Source: RYN-230 sp963717125
GTDB lineage: Bacteria > Actinomycetota > Actinomycetes > Streptosporangiales > Streptosporangiaceae
Direction: 5' to 3'
Length of the DNA stretch: 64,000 bases
NCBI GenBank assembly: GCA_963717125.1
Contig: CAVQVG010000020.1
Span: forward strand, 124,001-188,000
The position numbers and the translations under genes are program-made. This document shows, one piece after another, positions 8,872 through 18,106 of this stretch (positions are counted from its first letter, which is position 1; each line of letters begins with the position of its first letter). The notes beneath the pieces were generated by a model. The model saw only the letters and a list, made by a program, of their open reading frames with translations. It did no database searches and was not told the DNA's origin.

Positions 8872-9606
8872 GTGATCACCGCCGCCGCCCTGTGCCCCTG
8901 GCCGCCGTTGCTGGTCCGCGAGCTGACCGGGGCCGACCCGGTGCTGCCCGAACTCCGCGACGCGTGCGCCGCCGCGGTCGCCGCGCTGCTGGCCGACGGC
9001 CCCGAGCTGGTCGCCGTCGTCGCGCCCGGCCCGGCCAGCACGAGCTGGCCGGCTGACGGCCGGCTGAACATCGCCGCCTTCGGCGGCCTGCCCGCAGGCG
9101 CTGTATCCGGCGCAGGCAGCCTGCCACCAGGCGCTGGCGTTGCGGCTGGCAGGCCTGCGCTGCCGCCTGCTGCCGGGATGGGCGCTTACCTGCTCGACCA
9201 GGCCGGTTACCAGGGGGCGCGGGCGATCTGGACGGTCAGCCAGGACGAGCCGCCGGCCGGCTGCCGGAAGCTGGGCGCGGAGCTGGCCACGGCCCGCCCG
9301 CGCACCGCGCTGCTGGCGCTGGGCGACGGCAGCGCCCGGCGCGGGCCGAAGGCGCCCGGCGCGTTCGACGAGCGGGCCGCCGCGTTCGACGCGGCGGTGA
9401 CGCAGGCGGTCCGCGCGGCCGACCTGGACGCGCTGCTGGCCGTCGACCCGGCGCTGGCCCGCGACCTGATGGCTACCGGCCAGCCGGCCTGGCAGGTGCT
9501 CGCGGGCGCGCTGGCCGGCACCGCGCCGGCCACCCAGATGCGTTACGCCGGCGACCCGTTCGGCGTGCTGTACCTGGTGGCCAGCCTGGCGCCGTCACTC
9601 CCCTGA
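8872..9606 (+). CDS. Class III extradiol dioxygenase subunit B-like protein
   Basis: A 244-residue protein starting at GTG 8872. The N-terminal 'AALCPWPPLLVRELTG' and later 'TALLALGDGSARRGPKAPG' and 'GQPAWQVLAGAL' match the LigB-like domain proteins of unknown function found widely in actinobacteria. The metal-binding His residues of true extradiol dioxygenases are not evident: the first candidate position reads CPWPP. Catalysis is doubtful. A 30-residue Gly/Pro/Ala-rich insertion lies near residues 80-108. It follows folP2 by 18 bases and may be in the same transcript. Confidence 0.65.
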   Translation: MITAAALCPWPPLLVRELTGADPVLPELRDACAAAVAALLADGPELVAVVAPGPASTSWPADGRLNIAAFGGLPAGAVSGAGSLPPGAGVAAGRPALPPAAGMGAYLLDQAGYQGARAIWTVSQDEPPAGCRKLGAELATARPRTALLALGDGSARRGPKAPGAFDERAAAFDAAVTQAVRAADLDALLAVDPALARDLMATGQPAWQVLAGALAGTAPATQMRYAGDPFGVLYLVASLAPSLP

Positions 9607-9682
9607 CGCGGCGGCGCGTGCCTGCCCGCGGATCAGCGCGCGCCCCGGGCATGACGGCAGCTAAGCCGGGTACTGACCGGCC

Positions 9683-10768
9683 ATGAACGCAGTCCAGAAG
9701 CTGGTCAACTGGGTGGATCACGCCCAGCAGGACCGGCCCTGGCTGGCGTTCCCGGTCGCCGTGTGGAAGAAGTTCGGCGACGACCAGGCCGGCAACCTGG
9801 CCGCGCTGATCGCCTACTACGGTTTCGCCGCGCTGTTCCCGCTGCTGCTGGTGCTGGTCACCGTGCTGGACATCGTGTTGCGCAGCAACCCCACCCTCAA
9901 GGATCAGGTGCTCGACTCGGCGTTCGGCCAGTTCCCAGTGATCGGCCCGCAGCTGCAGAACAGCGTGCACGGGCTGAAGGAGACCGGCCCGGCCCTGGTC
10001 ATCGGCATCGTCCTGACCTTCCTCGGCGCGCGCGGCGTGGCCAGCGCCGCGCAGAACGCGCTGAACACGGTGTGGGGCGTGCCCATGTTCCGCCGCCCCG
10101 GGTTCCCCTGGTCCATGCTGCGGGACATCGCGCTGATCCTGGCCGTGGGCATCGGCCTGCTGGCCACCACGGTGCTGTCCGGGGTGGCGGCCAGCGCGGC
10201 CAAGTCCCTCGGCGTGGGCGGCCAGGTGGCCGCGATCGTAGTGTCACTGGTGCTGAACATCGGCGTGTTCTGGTACGGCTTCCGGCTGGCCACCGCGAAG
10301 GAGATAGGCACCCGGGAGATGCTGCCCGGCGCGGTGCTGGCCGCCGTCGTATGGCAGATCCTGCAGCTGCTCGGCACGTTCCTGGTCGCGCACACGCTGT
10401 CCAGGGCGTCGTCGCTGTACGGCGTGTTCGGCATCGTGCTCGGCCTGCTCGCCTGGCTCTACCTGCAGGCCCAGTTCACGCTGTACGCGGTGGAGGTGAA
10501 TGTGGTCGCGGCCCGGCGGCTGTGGCCGCGGAGTCTGGCCCCGCCGCCGCTCACCACCGAGGATCGGCGCGCCCTGGACATGTACGCCAAGAGCCAGGAG
10601 CGCCGCCCGGAGCAGGACATCCAGAGCACCTTCACGCTGAGCGAGCCGGCCGAGGCTCCCCGGTCGAGCCCGCCGGCCCAGCCGAGCCAGCCAAGCCCGC
10701 CGGCCCAGCCGAGCCAGCCAAGCCCGCCAGCCCAGCCGAGCCAGCCGGGCCGGCCGGGCCAGCCGTGA
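9683..10768 (+). CDS. YihY/BrkB-family inner membrane protein with Pro-rich tail
   Basis: The ATG at 9683 opens a 361-residue protein of the YihY/BrkB (virulence factor BrkB) family: 'GNLAALIAYYGFAALFPLLLV', a mid-protein 'GARGVASAAQNALNTVWGVP' and 'SSLYGVFGIVLGLLAWLYLQAQ', with six predicted membrane spans. The family was once wrongly called ribonuclease BN; its function is not settled. The C-terminal 30 residues are three near-perfect PPAQPSQPS repeats, presumably disordered and cytoplasmic. The gene converges on the following minus-strand membrane-protein gene with only 4 bases between stops. Confidence 0.88.
   Translation: MNAVQKLVNWVDHAQQDRPWLAFPVAVWKKFGDDQAGNLAALIAYYGFAALFPLLLVLVTVLDIVLRSNPTLKDQVLDSAFGQFPVIGPQLQNSVHGLKETGPALVIGIVLTFLGARGVASAAQNALNTVWGVPMFRRPGFPWSMLRDIALILAVGIGLLATTVLSGVAASAAKSLGVGGQVAAIVVSLVLNIGVFWYGFRLATAKEIGTREMLPGAVLAAVVWQILQLLGTFLVAHTLSRASSLYGVFGIVLGLLAWLYLQAQFTLYAVEVNVVAARRLWPRSLAPPPLTTEDRRALDMYAKSQERRPEQDIQSTFTLSEPAEAPRSSPPAQPSQPSPPAQPSQPSPPAQPSQPGRPGQP
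10667..10747 (+). repeat. 27-bp tandem repeat, three copies, inside the BrkB-like gene
   Basis: Units at 10667-10693, 10694-10720 and 10721-10747 differ at one or two bases. Each encodes nine residues (SPPAQPSQP), so the frame is kept and copy number can vary without breaking the protein. Confidence 0.85.
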
Positions 10769-10772
10769 CGTC

Positions 10773-12557
10773 TTACGCCCGCCGCCAGAGCAGCACACCG
10801 CCCGCCCGCACCGGCGCCCGCCCGGTGAGCTGGGCCACCAGCCGGACCAGGGCCGGGCTGGCCCCAGGACCGGCCACGATCGCGCTGGCCCGCCAGTAGG
10901 CCATGTCCCGCCCGAACTGGGCGCGCAGGGCCGGGGTCACCGCGGGTGCCGCCGTGCCCTGCTGGACCTGGATGAACGTGCTGGCCGTCGGGGCCGGCCC
11001 GGCACCTTCCATGAACGCCTGCCCACCCGGCGCCGGCCCGATGAAATACCCGCCCGGCATCTGGAACGCCATGTCCGCGGCGGCCTGCCAGGCCAGCGGC
11101 TGGGTCTGGGTGGCCGTCGGGTACGGCAGGACGACCACGGTGCGCCCGGCCGGCAGCCAGCGGGTACTGGCGTTAAAGAAGGACGGGATTTTGCTGGCCG
11201 GCGTCACCGCGTAGGGCCGCGCGGCCAGCGGCGCCAGGCACACCACGGCCAGCGCCACGGCCAGCGCCCGCCCGGTCAGCCCCCACCGCCCCGCCAGCCA
11301 GTCCAGTCCCATGGCGAGCAGCCCGCCCGCGGCCAGCGCCACCACGAACGCGAACCGGTCGGGCAGCGCGGAGCCGAAGATCGGCCAGTGCTCCGCGATC
11401 CCCCAGGGCAGCCGGACCGCGGTCAGCCGGCCGCCGGTCAGCAGCGGGCTGCCCAGCGAGAACAGCGCGAACACCAGCCCCGTGCCGAGCAGCAGCCTGG
11501 CGCGCAGGTCACGGATCCGGAGCAGCCCGGTCAGCAGCGCGGCCAGCAGCAGCGGCACGCCCAGATAGGCCAGGTACTCGGCCGGGCCGCCGCCGTAATG
11601 CGCGGCGAACGCCGAACTGCCCGGGGTGGACAGCCAGAACCGGTGCGACGGGACGATGAAACCGCGCAGGTCGGCCTCGAAGAAGGACAGCGTGAACGGG
11701 CTGCCGTGCTGGTGCAGCGGCCCGTACAGCTGCAGCCACAGCGGCCCGGCGCAGACGACCAGGAACACGACGGCCGCGAGCGCGCCGCCGCGGGCCAGCC
11801 GGCCCAGCCCGGCCCGGGTGATCGTGCCCGGCGCGGTGAGCAGCAGCACCGCGCCGCAGACCACGATGACCAGGCCGGTCTGGAACAGGATCTCCTCCGA
11901 GATGAACAGCTGCGCGGCGGCGGCCAGCCCGAGCGCCAGCCCGCCGGTCAGCGGCGCGCGTCGCCCGGTGGCCAGGTCACCCGCGAGCAGCAGGATGACC
12001 GGCATCAGGCCGATCAGCACCAGGTCGAGGTGCCCCAGCCCGGCGGCCAGCACGGCCGGCGAGAAGCCGAACACCAGCCCGCCCACCGCGGCCGCCCAGT
12101 TGCTCGCGACGAACCGGCGCAGCAGCGCGAACGCGCACACCGGCCCGGCCGCCAGCCCCAGCACGAACAGCGTGTTGTAGGCGGCCAGCGGGCCGGCCAG
12201 CGCGGTGACCGGGGTCATGATCACGGCCGGCACCAGCAGCGGGGTGTTCCACATCCCGTTCACCCCGGCCGGCGCGTTCATCGCGGCGAACAGCAGCGGA
12301 TCGTGCCCATGCAGCAGAGCCCACGGCCCGTGCACCAGGTACCAGAGGAACAGCCGGACGTCGTCGGGGTTCCCGGCGATCATCCGCTGCCCGAAGCCGC
12401 CCAGCAGATGCCACGTCAGGTACAGCGAGATGAGCAGCGATACCCCCGCCATCGCGGCGTACGGCGCCGCGGCCGCCAGGCGGGCCGGGCTGGGCCGCCA
12501 CCGCGGCCCGGCCGCGGGCCGCCCCGCCGTCACCGGCAGCGTGTCCGCGCTATCCAC
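10773..12557 (-). CDS. Large polytopic membrane protein, GT-C glycosyltransferase-like
   Basis: The frame is open from GTG 12674, but hydrophobic sequence starts only near residue 68 of that longest form. I prefer the GTG at 12557, which has GGGGAG 9 bases upstream, giving about 594 residues; ATG 12626 is an alternative. About 11-13 membrane spans are followed by a C-terminal soluble part of about 130 residues. Features resembling GT-C enzymes are the first extracytoplasmic loop with 'GNPDDVRLFLWYLVHG' and 'FGFSPAVLAAGLGHLD'. This suggests a lipid-linked-sugar glycosyltransferase or a relative, but I see no diagnostic catalytic motif. It is convergent with the BrkB-like gene. Confidence 0.7.
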   Translation of the reverse strand: MDSADTLPVTAGRPAAGPRWRPSPARLAAAAPYAAMAGVSLLISLYLTWHLLGGFGQRMIAGNPDDVRLFLWYLVHGPWALLHGHDPLLFAAMNAPAGVNGMWNTPLLVPAVIMTPVTALAGPLAAYNTLFVLGLAAGPVCAFALLRRFVASNWAAAVGGLVFGFSPAVLAAGLGHLDLVLIGLMPVILLLAGDLATGRRAPLTGGLALGLAAAAQLFISEEILFQTGLVIVVCGAVLLLTAPGTITRAGLGRLARGGALAAVVFLVVCAGPLWLQLYGPLHQHGSPFTLSFFEADLRGFIVPSHRFWLSTPGSSAFAAHYGGGPAEYLAYLGVPLLLAALLTGLLRIRDLRARLLLGTGLVFALFSLGSPLLTGGRLTAVRLPWGIAEHWPIFGSALPDRFAFVVALAAGGLLAMGLDWLAGRWGLTGRALAVALAVVCLAPLAARPYAVTPASKIPSFFNASTRWLPAGRTVVVLPYPTATQTQPLAWQAAADMAFQMPGGYFIGPAPGGQAFMEGAGPAPTASTFIQVQQGTAAPAVTPALRAQFGRDMAYWRASAIVAGPGASPALVRLVAQLTGRAPVRAGGVLLWRRA

Positions 12558-12719
12558 GCCCCCAGTCTCCCCGCTGCCCGCCGTGCCCCGTGCGTGATGT
12601 GACTGATGTGCCCAGAGTGTCATCTGCATCGCCAGCCCGGCCCAGCCGGATGTGCCTGAATGAAACAGCCACACACACCGGTCTGCATGAAAGAAGCAGC
12701 CAGGTAGTCGGCTCCGCGC

Positions 12720-13814
12720 TCAGCCGCCGGCCCGCTGCCCGTCCGGCGCCCGCTGGCCGTCCGCCCGCTGGCCGTCCGCCGCCCGCTGCCGGAGGCGCTC
12801 GCGCTGCGGGCCGACCGTGTACTTCGGGTCGCGCGCCGAGGCGCGGCCCGCCTCGAAGATGCCGAACCTGGTCAGCGCGGACGAGGTCACCAGCGCGGCG
12901 CCGGACAGCGCGGCCGCCAGCCGCTGGCCGCGGCCCGGCCTGATGCCGCCGGACAGCACCGCCCCGGCCAGCCCGGCCGCGGTCAGCACCTCGGCCACCT
13001 CCATCAGCTGCCCGGACCGCCCGGTCTGGTACGGCTCGGCCGTCTCGCCCAGCCGGCGCAGCAGCAGGCTCTTCGCGGTCAGTTCGGTCGCCGCGCCGAG
13101 CACCGCGAACCGCGCCGCCTGCCCGGCCTGCGCCGCGGGCGCGGCGATCATGCCGAAGCCGCCCGCCGCGGAGGCCGCCGACCCGGCGAACAGGTACGGC
13201 ATCTCGCGGTGCGCCTCATGCCAGGCAGGCACGGCCGTGTCGCAGATCAGCGCGGCGGTGTAGGTGCAGACACCTGGGCCCACCACGGCCGCGGCGGCGG
13301 TGGCGGCCGCGCCGATCCGCGGCGCCCGGCCGGTCACCGCGCTGGCCGCCGCGACCGTGGCCGCCCCGCCGAACGCGGACAGCAGCCAGGAGCCCACGCT
13401 CATCGGCGAGGTGACCTTGGCCACCCGGAGCATGTTCAGGAAGCGCTCCGGCCGGCCCAGGTCGGCCACCAGCGCCGCCCCGGACAGCCCGATCGCCCCG
13501 ACCGCGCACACCTTCGACGCCCGGGCCAGCTCATTGCGGCCCGTCGCCTGCGCGAACCCGGCCAGTACCGACGAGGCGCCGGCCAGCCCGCCGAAGAACA
13601 GGTAGCCGCCCACGTCCCGGGTACCCCAGACCGGCTCTTTGATGATCGGCTTGCCGTAGTAGGAGTCCGGCCGCGCCCGCGGCACCACGAGCTGCTCGCC
13701 GCCGCGCTCGCCGCGGGGCCGCCGCCCATCAGGCCGCTGGCCGTCCGGCTGCCGCCGGTCCCGCTCGTGCTGGCCCCGGCCGTGCACGCCGAACCGCTCC
13801 CGCGCCCAGGTCAT
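12720..13814 (-). CDS. NrfD/PsrC-type membrane subunit of the selenocysteine formate dehydrogenase
   Basis: A 364-residue protein whose ATG (13814) overlaps the fdhB stop as ATGA, so the two are translationally coupled. After a charged N-terminal region of about 45 residues comes 'YYGKPIIKEPVWGTRDVGGYLFFGG', then eight or nine hydrophobic segments and 'ADLGRPERFLNMLRV', the hallmark of NrfD-family quinone-interacting subunits. It replaces the cytochrome b subunit (FdnI) of E. coli-type enzymes, so electrons from formate would go through the FeS subunit to menaquinone without heme. Oddly, both ends carry low-complexity DGQR repeats (residues about 20-30 and the last 20). Confidence 0.85.
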   Translation of the reverse strand: MTWARERFGVHGRGQHERDRRQPDGQRPDGRRPRGERGGEQLVVPRARPDSYYGKPIIKEPVWGTRDVGGYLFFGGLAGASSVLAGFAQATGRNELARASKVCAVGAIGLSGAALVADLGRPERFLNMLRVAKVTSPMSVGSWLLSAFGGAATVAAASAVTGRAPRIGAAATAAAAVVGPGVCTYTAALICDTAVPAWHEAHREMPYLFAGSAASAAGGFGMIAAPAAQAGQAARFAVLGAATELTAKSLLLRRLGETAEPYQTGRSGQLMEVAEVLTAAGLAGAVLSGGIRPGRGQRLAAALSGAALVTSSALTRFGIFEAGRASARDPKYTVGPQRERLRQRAADGQRADGQRAPDGQRAGG

Positions 13815-14665
13815 GGCCACAGGTTCCGGCCGAGCGCGGTGACCAGCCCGCCGGCCAGCAGCGCGCCGGCCGCGGTGGCCACGTGCCGCCACATTCGCGG
13901 CAGGTCCCGGGTGGTGACCACCGGGTCCGGCGGCAGCCCGTACACCTCCGGCTCGTCCAGCAAGAGGAAGAACGCCCCGGCCCCGCTGATGCCGTCGGCC
14001 GGGTCCTCCAGGTACAGCTGGGCGCCGGGCTCGCCCGCCTGGTGCAGTTCCTCGACCCGCAGCTGGGCCCGCTCCCGCAGTTCGTCCACCGGGCCGAACT
14101 GGATCGACTGGGTCGGGCAGGCCTTGGCGCAGGCCGGCTCCAAGCCGTCCCCGAGCCGGTCGTAGCACAGCGTGCACTTCCACGCCCGGCCGTCGCCCTC
14201 GCGCCGCTCGATGACGCCGAACGGGCAGGCCGAGACGCAGTACCCGCAGCCGTTGCAGATGTCGGACTGGACCACCACGGTGCCGAACTCGGTGCGCATC
14301 AGCGCCCCGGTCGGGCAGACGTCCAGGCAGGCCGATTCGGTGCAGTGCTTGCACACGTTGCTGGCCATCAGCCAGCGGGACCCGTCGGCGCCGCCGTCGG
14401 TAATGTCCTCGGGCCGCTGGATCTGCTCGATGAACGCGACGTGCCGCCAGGTCGAGGCGCCCAGCTCACCGGTGTTGTCGTAGGACATCCCGGTCAGCGT
14501 GAGCCCGTCCTCCGGCACCGCGTTCCACGTCTTGCAGGCCACCTCGCACGCCTTGCAGCCGATGCACACCGAGGTGTCGGTGAAGAAGCCCATCCGGGGC
14601 GGGTGCTCGGCGTACCCGGCGTACGCCGCAGGGTCGTTTGCAGCAGAGTCGAGTTGGCTGCTCAT
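13811..14665 (-). CDS. fdhB: Formate dehydrogenase FeS (beta) subunit with C-terminal anchor
   Basis: This 284-residue ferredoxin-like subunit has four cysteine clusters for four [4Fe-4S] centres: CIGCKACEVAC (from residue 34), CKHCTESACLDVC, CNGCGYCVSAC and the split CTLC ... CAKAC. 'FGVIERREGDGRAWKCTLCYDRL' resembles FdnH/FdoH. A single hydrophobic helix near the C-terminus (about 258-278) would anchor it. It lies one base after fdhA and overlaps nrfD by four bases, so the three form an operon passing electrons from the selenocysteine active site to the membrane subunit. Confidence 0.93.
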   Translation of the reverse strand: MSSQLDSAANDPAAYAGYAEHPPRMGFFTDTSVCIGCKACEVACKTWNAVPEDGLTLTGMSYDNTGELGASTWRHVAFIEQIQRPEDITDGGADGSRWLMASNVCKHCTESACLDVCPTGALMRTEFGTVVVQSDICNGCGYCVSACPFGVIERREGDGRAWKCTLCYDRLGDGLEPACAKACPTQSIQFGPVDELRERAQLRVEELHQAGEPGAQLYLEDPADGISGAGAFFLLLDEPEVYGLPPDPVVTTRDLPRMWRHVATAAGALLAGGLVTALGRNLWP

Positions 14666-14666
14666 C

Positions 14667-17600
14667 TCACACCTGGGTCCCTGTCTCGTCGGTGATGCCC
14701 GCCCGCTGCTGGTAGGACCGGATCAGGTCGCGCAGCTCCGGCCCGCGCGGCAGGCGGCCGGGCTGGATGTCCACTGCCATCGCCTTGACCTCCTGGATGT
14801 GCACGTTCGGGTCCAGGGCCAGGTGCGAGAGTTCGTTGGCCGGGTCGCCGGTGGTCAGCCCGTTCGGCCCCCAGTGCCAGGGCAGCCCGATCTGGTGCAC
14901 CGTCCGGCCGCCGGCCCGCAGCGGCTTCATTCGCCGGGTGACCAGTACCCGCGCCTCGATCGCGCTGCGCGCGCTGATGATGGTGGCCCAGCCGAGGTGC
15001 TCCAGCCCGCGTTCGGCGGCCACTTCCGGGGACACCTCGCAGAACATGGCGGGCTGCAACTCGGCCAGGTAGGGCAGGAACCGGGACATCCCGCCGGCCG
15101 TGTGGTGCTCGGTCAGCCGGTACGTGGTGGTGACGAACGGGAACACCTGCGATCCCGGCTCGTCACCGCTGGGCTGGAACAGGTCTTCCGGGTCGGTGAT
15201 GATCTCCCGTGCTGGGTTGCGCTGCTGCCGGTAGAGGGCGTTGGGCAGCGGCGACTCCTGCGGCTCGTAATGCGCCGGCAGCGGGCCGTCCACCAGCCCG
15301 GCCGGGGCGAACAGCCACGCCTTGCCGTCGGCCTGCATGATGAACGCGTCGGTGCCGGAGATCGCGGCCACCCCGTCCGCACCGGGCGGCGGCCGGTACG
15401 ACGGCGGCCGGTCGGCGACGAAGTCGGGCACGTCGTGCCCGGTCCACTTACCCTGCTCGGCGTCCCACCAGACGTACGCCTTCCGCTCACTCCAGGGCTT
15501 GCCGTCCGGGTCGGCCGAGGCCCGGTTATACAGGATCCGCCGGTTGGCCGGCCAGGCCCAGCCCCACTCCGGGGCGACCCAGCTCTGCTCCCGGCCGGGC
15601 TTGCGCCGGGCGGCCTGGTTCACCCCGCCGGCCCGCGCCCCCACGTAGATCCAGCAGCCGCAGGTGGTGGACCCGTCGGTCTTCAGCTGGGTGTAGGAGG
15701 ACAGCGGATTCCCGTCCGCGTCCCAGCCGTTGACCTCGGCCAGCACCGCGTCGGCCGACGGCTCGTCCTGGCTGCCCTCGGTCGGGTAGTCCCAGGTCAG
15801 GTCCAGCACCGGCCGGTCCATCTCGGCGCTGGACCCGGCCAGCTTGGCCCGGATCCGGCGGCCCAGGTGATAGGTGAACCACAGGTCGCTGCGCGCGTCC
15901 CCGGCCGGCTCCACCGCGGTGTGGTGCCATTGCAGCATCCGCTGGGTGTTGGTGAAGCTGCCGTTCTTCTCGGTGTGCGCCGCGGCCGGCAGGAAGAACA
16001 CCTCGGTCTTGATGTCCTCGGTGCGCATCTCGCCGGTCTCGATCTCCGCGCCGTTCTTCCAGAACGTGGCGCTCTCGATCATCACCAGGTCGCGGACCAC
16101 CAGCCAGTCCAGGTTGGCCAGGCCCATCCGCTGCATCCGCGCGTTAGCCGAGCCGACGGCTGGGTTCTGCCCGAACAGGAAGTAGCCGGTGCAGGTCCCG
16201 GCGATCTGCGCTTTGACCGTGTTGTAGGTGCTGTGGTCGCCGGTCACCCGGGGCAGGTAGTCGTAGCAGAAGTCGTTGTCCGCGGTGGCCGCGTCGCCCC
16301 AGTACGCCTTGAGCAGGCTGACCATGTAGTTCCGGGTGTTGGCCCAGAACCCGTTCTGTGTCTTCTCGGCCGCCACGTAGGCGTCCAGGTCGTCCGGCCG
16401 CCCGTGGTGCGCGAACGGCATCGGCAGGTAGCCGGGCAGGAGGTCGAACAGGGTGGGGATGTCGGTCGAGCCCTGGATGGACGCGTGCCCGCGCAGCGCC
16501 AGGATGCCGCCGCCGGGCCGGCCCATGTTGCCGAGCAGCGCCTGCAGGATGGCCGCGGTCCGGATGTACTGCACGCCCACGGTGTGCTGGGTCCAGCCCA
16601 GGCTGTACACGAACGCGGTGGTCTTGTCCCGGCCCGAGTTCTCCGTGATCAGCCGGGCCACCTCGTGGAACTGGTCCTCGGGGACGCCGGCGACCTCGGC
16701 CACCATGTCCGGCGTGTACCGGGCGAAGTGCCGTTTCAGGATCTGGAACACGCACCGCGGGTGCTGCAGCGTGGGGTCGGTGTCCGGGTTGGGGTGCACC
16801 GCGGCGCCGCCCGAGCCGTGCGCCTCGCCGCGGGACGCCGCGCGCACCTCCCGCTGGTGATGTGGCTGTGTGCCACGCGCCCCGCTGGCCGGAGCGATCT
16901 CGTCGTTGCCCTGGTAGCTCCACGACTCCCAGTCGTAGGTGCGGTGCTCCGGGTCGAACCCGGAGAACAGCCCGTCCAGGTCCTCGGTGTCCTGGAAGTC
17001 CTCGCTGATGATGGTGGCCGCGTTGGTGTACGCGAGCACGTACTCGCGGAAGAACTTCTCGTTTTGCAGCACGTAGTTGATCAGGCCGCCGACGAACGCG
17101 ATGTCCGCGCCGGCCCGGATCGGCACGTGCCTGTGCGCCACCGCGCTGGTCCGGCTGAACCGCGGGTCGACATGGATGATCGTGGCGCCCCGGGCCTTGG
17201 CCTCCATCACCCACTGGAAGCCGACCGGGTGGGCCTCGGCCATGTTCGAGCCCTCGATCAGGATGCAGTCCGAGTTCTGCAGGTCCTGCTGGAACGTGGT
17301 CGCGCCGCCGCGGCCAAAGCTAATCCCCAGACCGGGGACGGTGGAGGAGTGTCAAATCCGGGCCTGATTCTCGATCTGTACCGCCCCGAGCGCGGTGAAC
17401 AGCTTCTTGATCAGGTAGTTCTCTTCGTTGTCCAGGGTCGCCCCGCCCAGGCTGGCGAAGCCCAGCGTGCGCCGGGTACGCCGGCCCTGGTACTCCTCCT
17501 GCCAGCCCTTGCGCCGCGCGTCGATGACCCGGTCGGCGATCATGTCCATGGCCGTGTCCAGGTCCAGGCCCTCCCACCCGGTGCCGCCCGGCCTGCGGTA

Positions 17601-17918
17601 CAGCACCTGGTACTGGCGGCTGTCCCCGGTGGTCAGCTGGAGGCTGGCCGAGCCCTTGGGGCACAGGTGGCCCCGGCTGACCGGCGAGTCCGGGTCACCC
17701 TCGATCTGGGTAACCTTCTCATCCTGGACGTAGACGTCCTGCCCGCAGCCCACCGCGCAGTACGGGCAGACCGACTTGACCACCCGGTCGGCGGTGGCGG
17801 TCCGCGGCCGCAGCCGGTCGCTGGCCGGGCTCTTGGCGGCCGCGCCGAGCCCGAGCCGGTCCGCGCCGGTCAGCTGCCGGTACACCGGCCAGGACTCGAT
17901 CCACGTGCGTCTGCCCAC
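14667..17918 (-). CDS. fdhA: Selenocysteine-containing formate dehydrogenase catalytic subunit (UGA at 17354-17352)
   Basis: Read through one in-frame TGA, the gene gives 1083 residues with Sec at position 189. The start is GTG 17918 with GAGG about 8 bases upstream. The N-terminal [4Fe-4S] site is C51-x2-C54-x3-C58 with C86 in 'CPKG'. The reading before the TGA ends 'IENQARI' and continues directly with 'HSSTVPGLGISFGRG' and 'FQQDLQNSDCILIEGSNMAE', exactly the FdnG/FdhF context of the active-site Sec. The rest matches the molybdo/tungsto-pterin enzyme fold to the C-terminal 'HIQEVKAMAVDI'. No Tat signal peptide is visible, so the subunit probably faces the cytoplasm. It would oxidise formate to CO2 (or the reverse) using a Mo or W bis-MGD cofactor. 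Gene finders would split it at 17352. Confidence 0.93.
17312..17354 (-). promoter_or_regulatory. Bacterial SECIS element in fdhA
   Basis: On the minus strand the UGA (17354-17352) is followed after 18 bases by the loop GGUCU (17333-17329), closed by a 5-bp stem UCCCC (17338-17334) / GGGGA (17328-17324). Loop sequence and distance match what I know of the E. coli fdhF SECIS, where the loop Gs and U contact SelB. The selenocysteine machinery itself (selA, selB, selC, selD) is not in this window. Confidence 0.85.
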
Positions 17919-17999
17919 GGCAACACCTCTTCGGCGCGGGATTCCTGAGATGCCTGTTACTACCTAACCACTGCGCTGCCAAACGCCCCCGGCGGGGGT

Positions 18000-18023
18000 G
18001 GATCAGCCCGCTCCGGCTGATCC
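18000..18023. promoter_or_regulatory. 24-bp dyad in the fdhA / propeller-gene divergent promoter region
   Basis: Perfect 9-base arms, GGATCAGCC (18000-18008) and GGCTGATCC (18015-18023), flank a 6-base spacer. The site lies in the 188-base gap between the divergent fdhA (start 17918) and the secreted propeller gene (start 18107). Size and position fit a dimeric regulator's operator. A short GC hairpin (CCCCCGGCGGGGG) lies beside it. Confidence 0.5.
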
Positions 18024-18106
18024 TGGTACGCGCTTGACCCGACGTTCACCTGCTGATTCCGCGCTGGCCATGATCGGGCCAGCTCGGCGCGGCAGGGTCA
18101 GGTGAC

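Noticed and set aside
10667..10747. CRISPR-like short repeats
   Set aside because: Units are adjacent without spacers and lie in frame inside a coding gene; the same holds for 22979-23032.
17352..17918. fdhA as a pseudogene with a nonsense mutation
   Set aside because: The TGA is at the conserved Sec position, followed by a SECIS with the right loop and spacing, and the 860 codons downstream are intact.
14499..17948. Plus-strand frame of 1149 codons opposite fdhA
   Set aside because: An antisense shadow of a GC-rich gene; no family resemblance, and the minus strand is a complete formate dehydrogenase.
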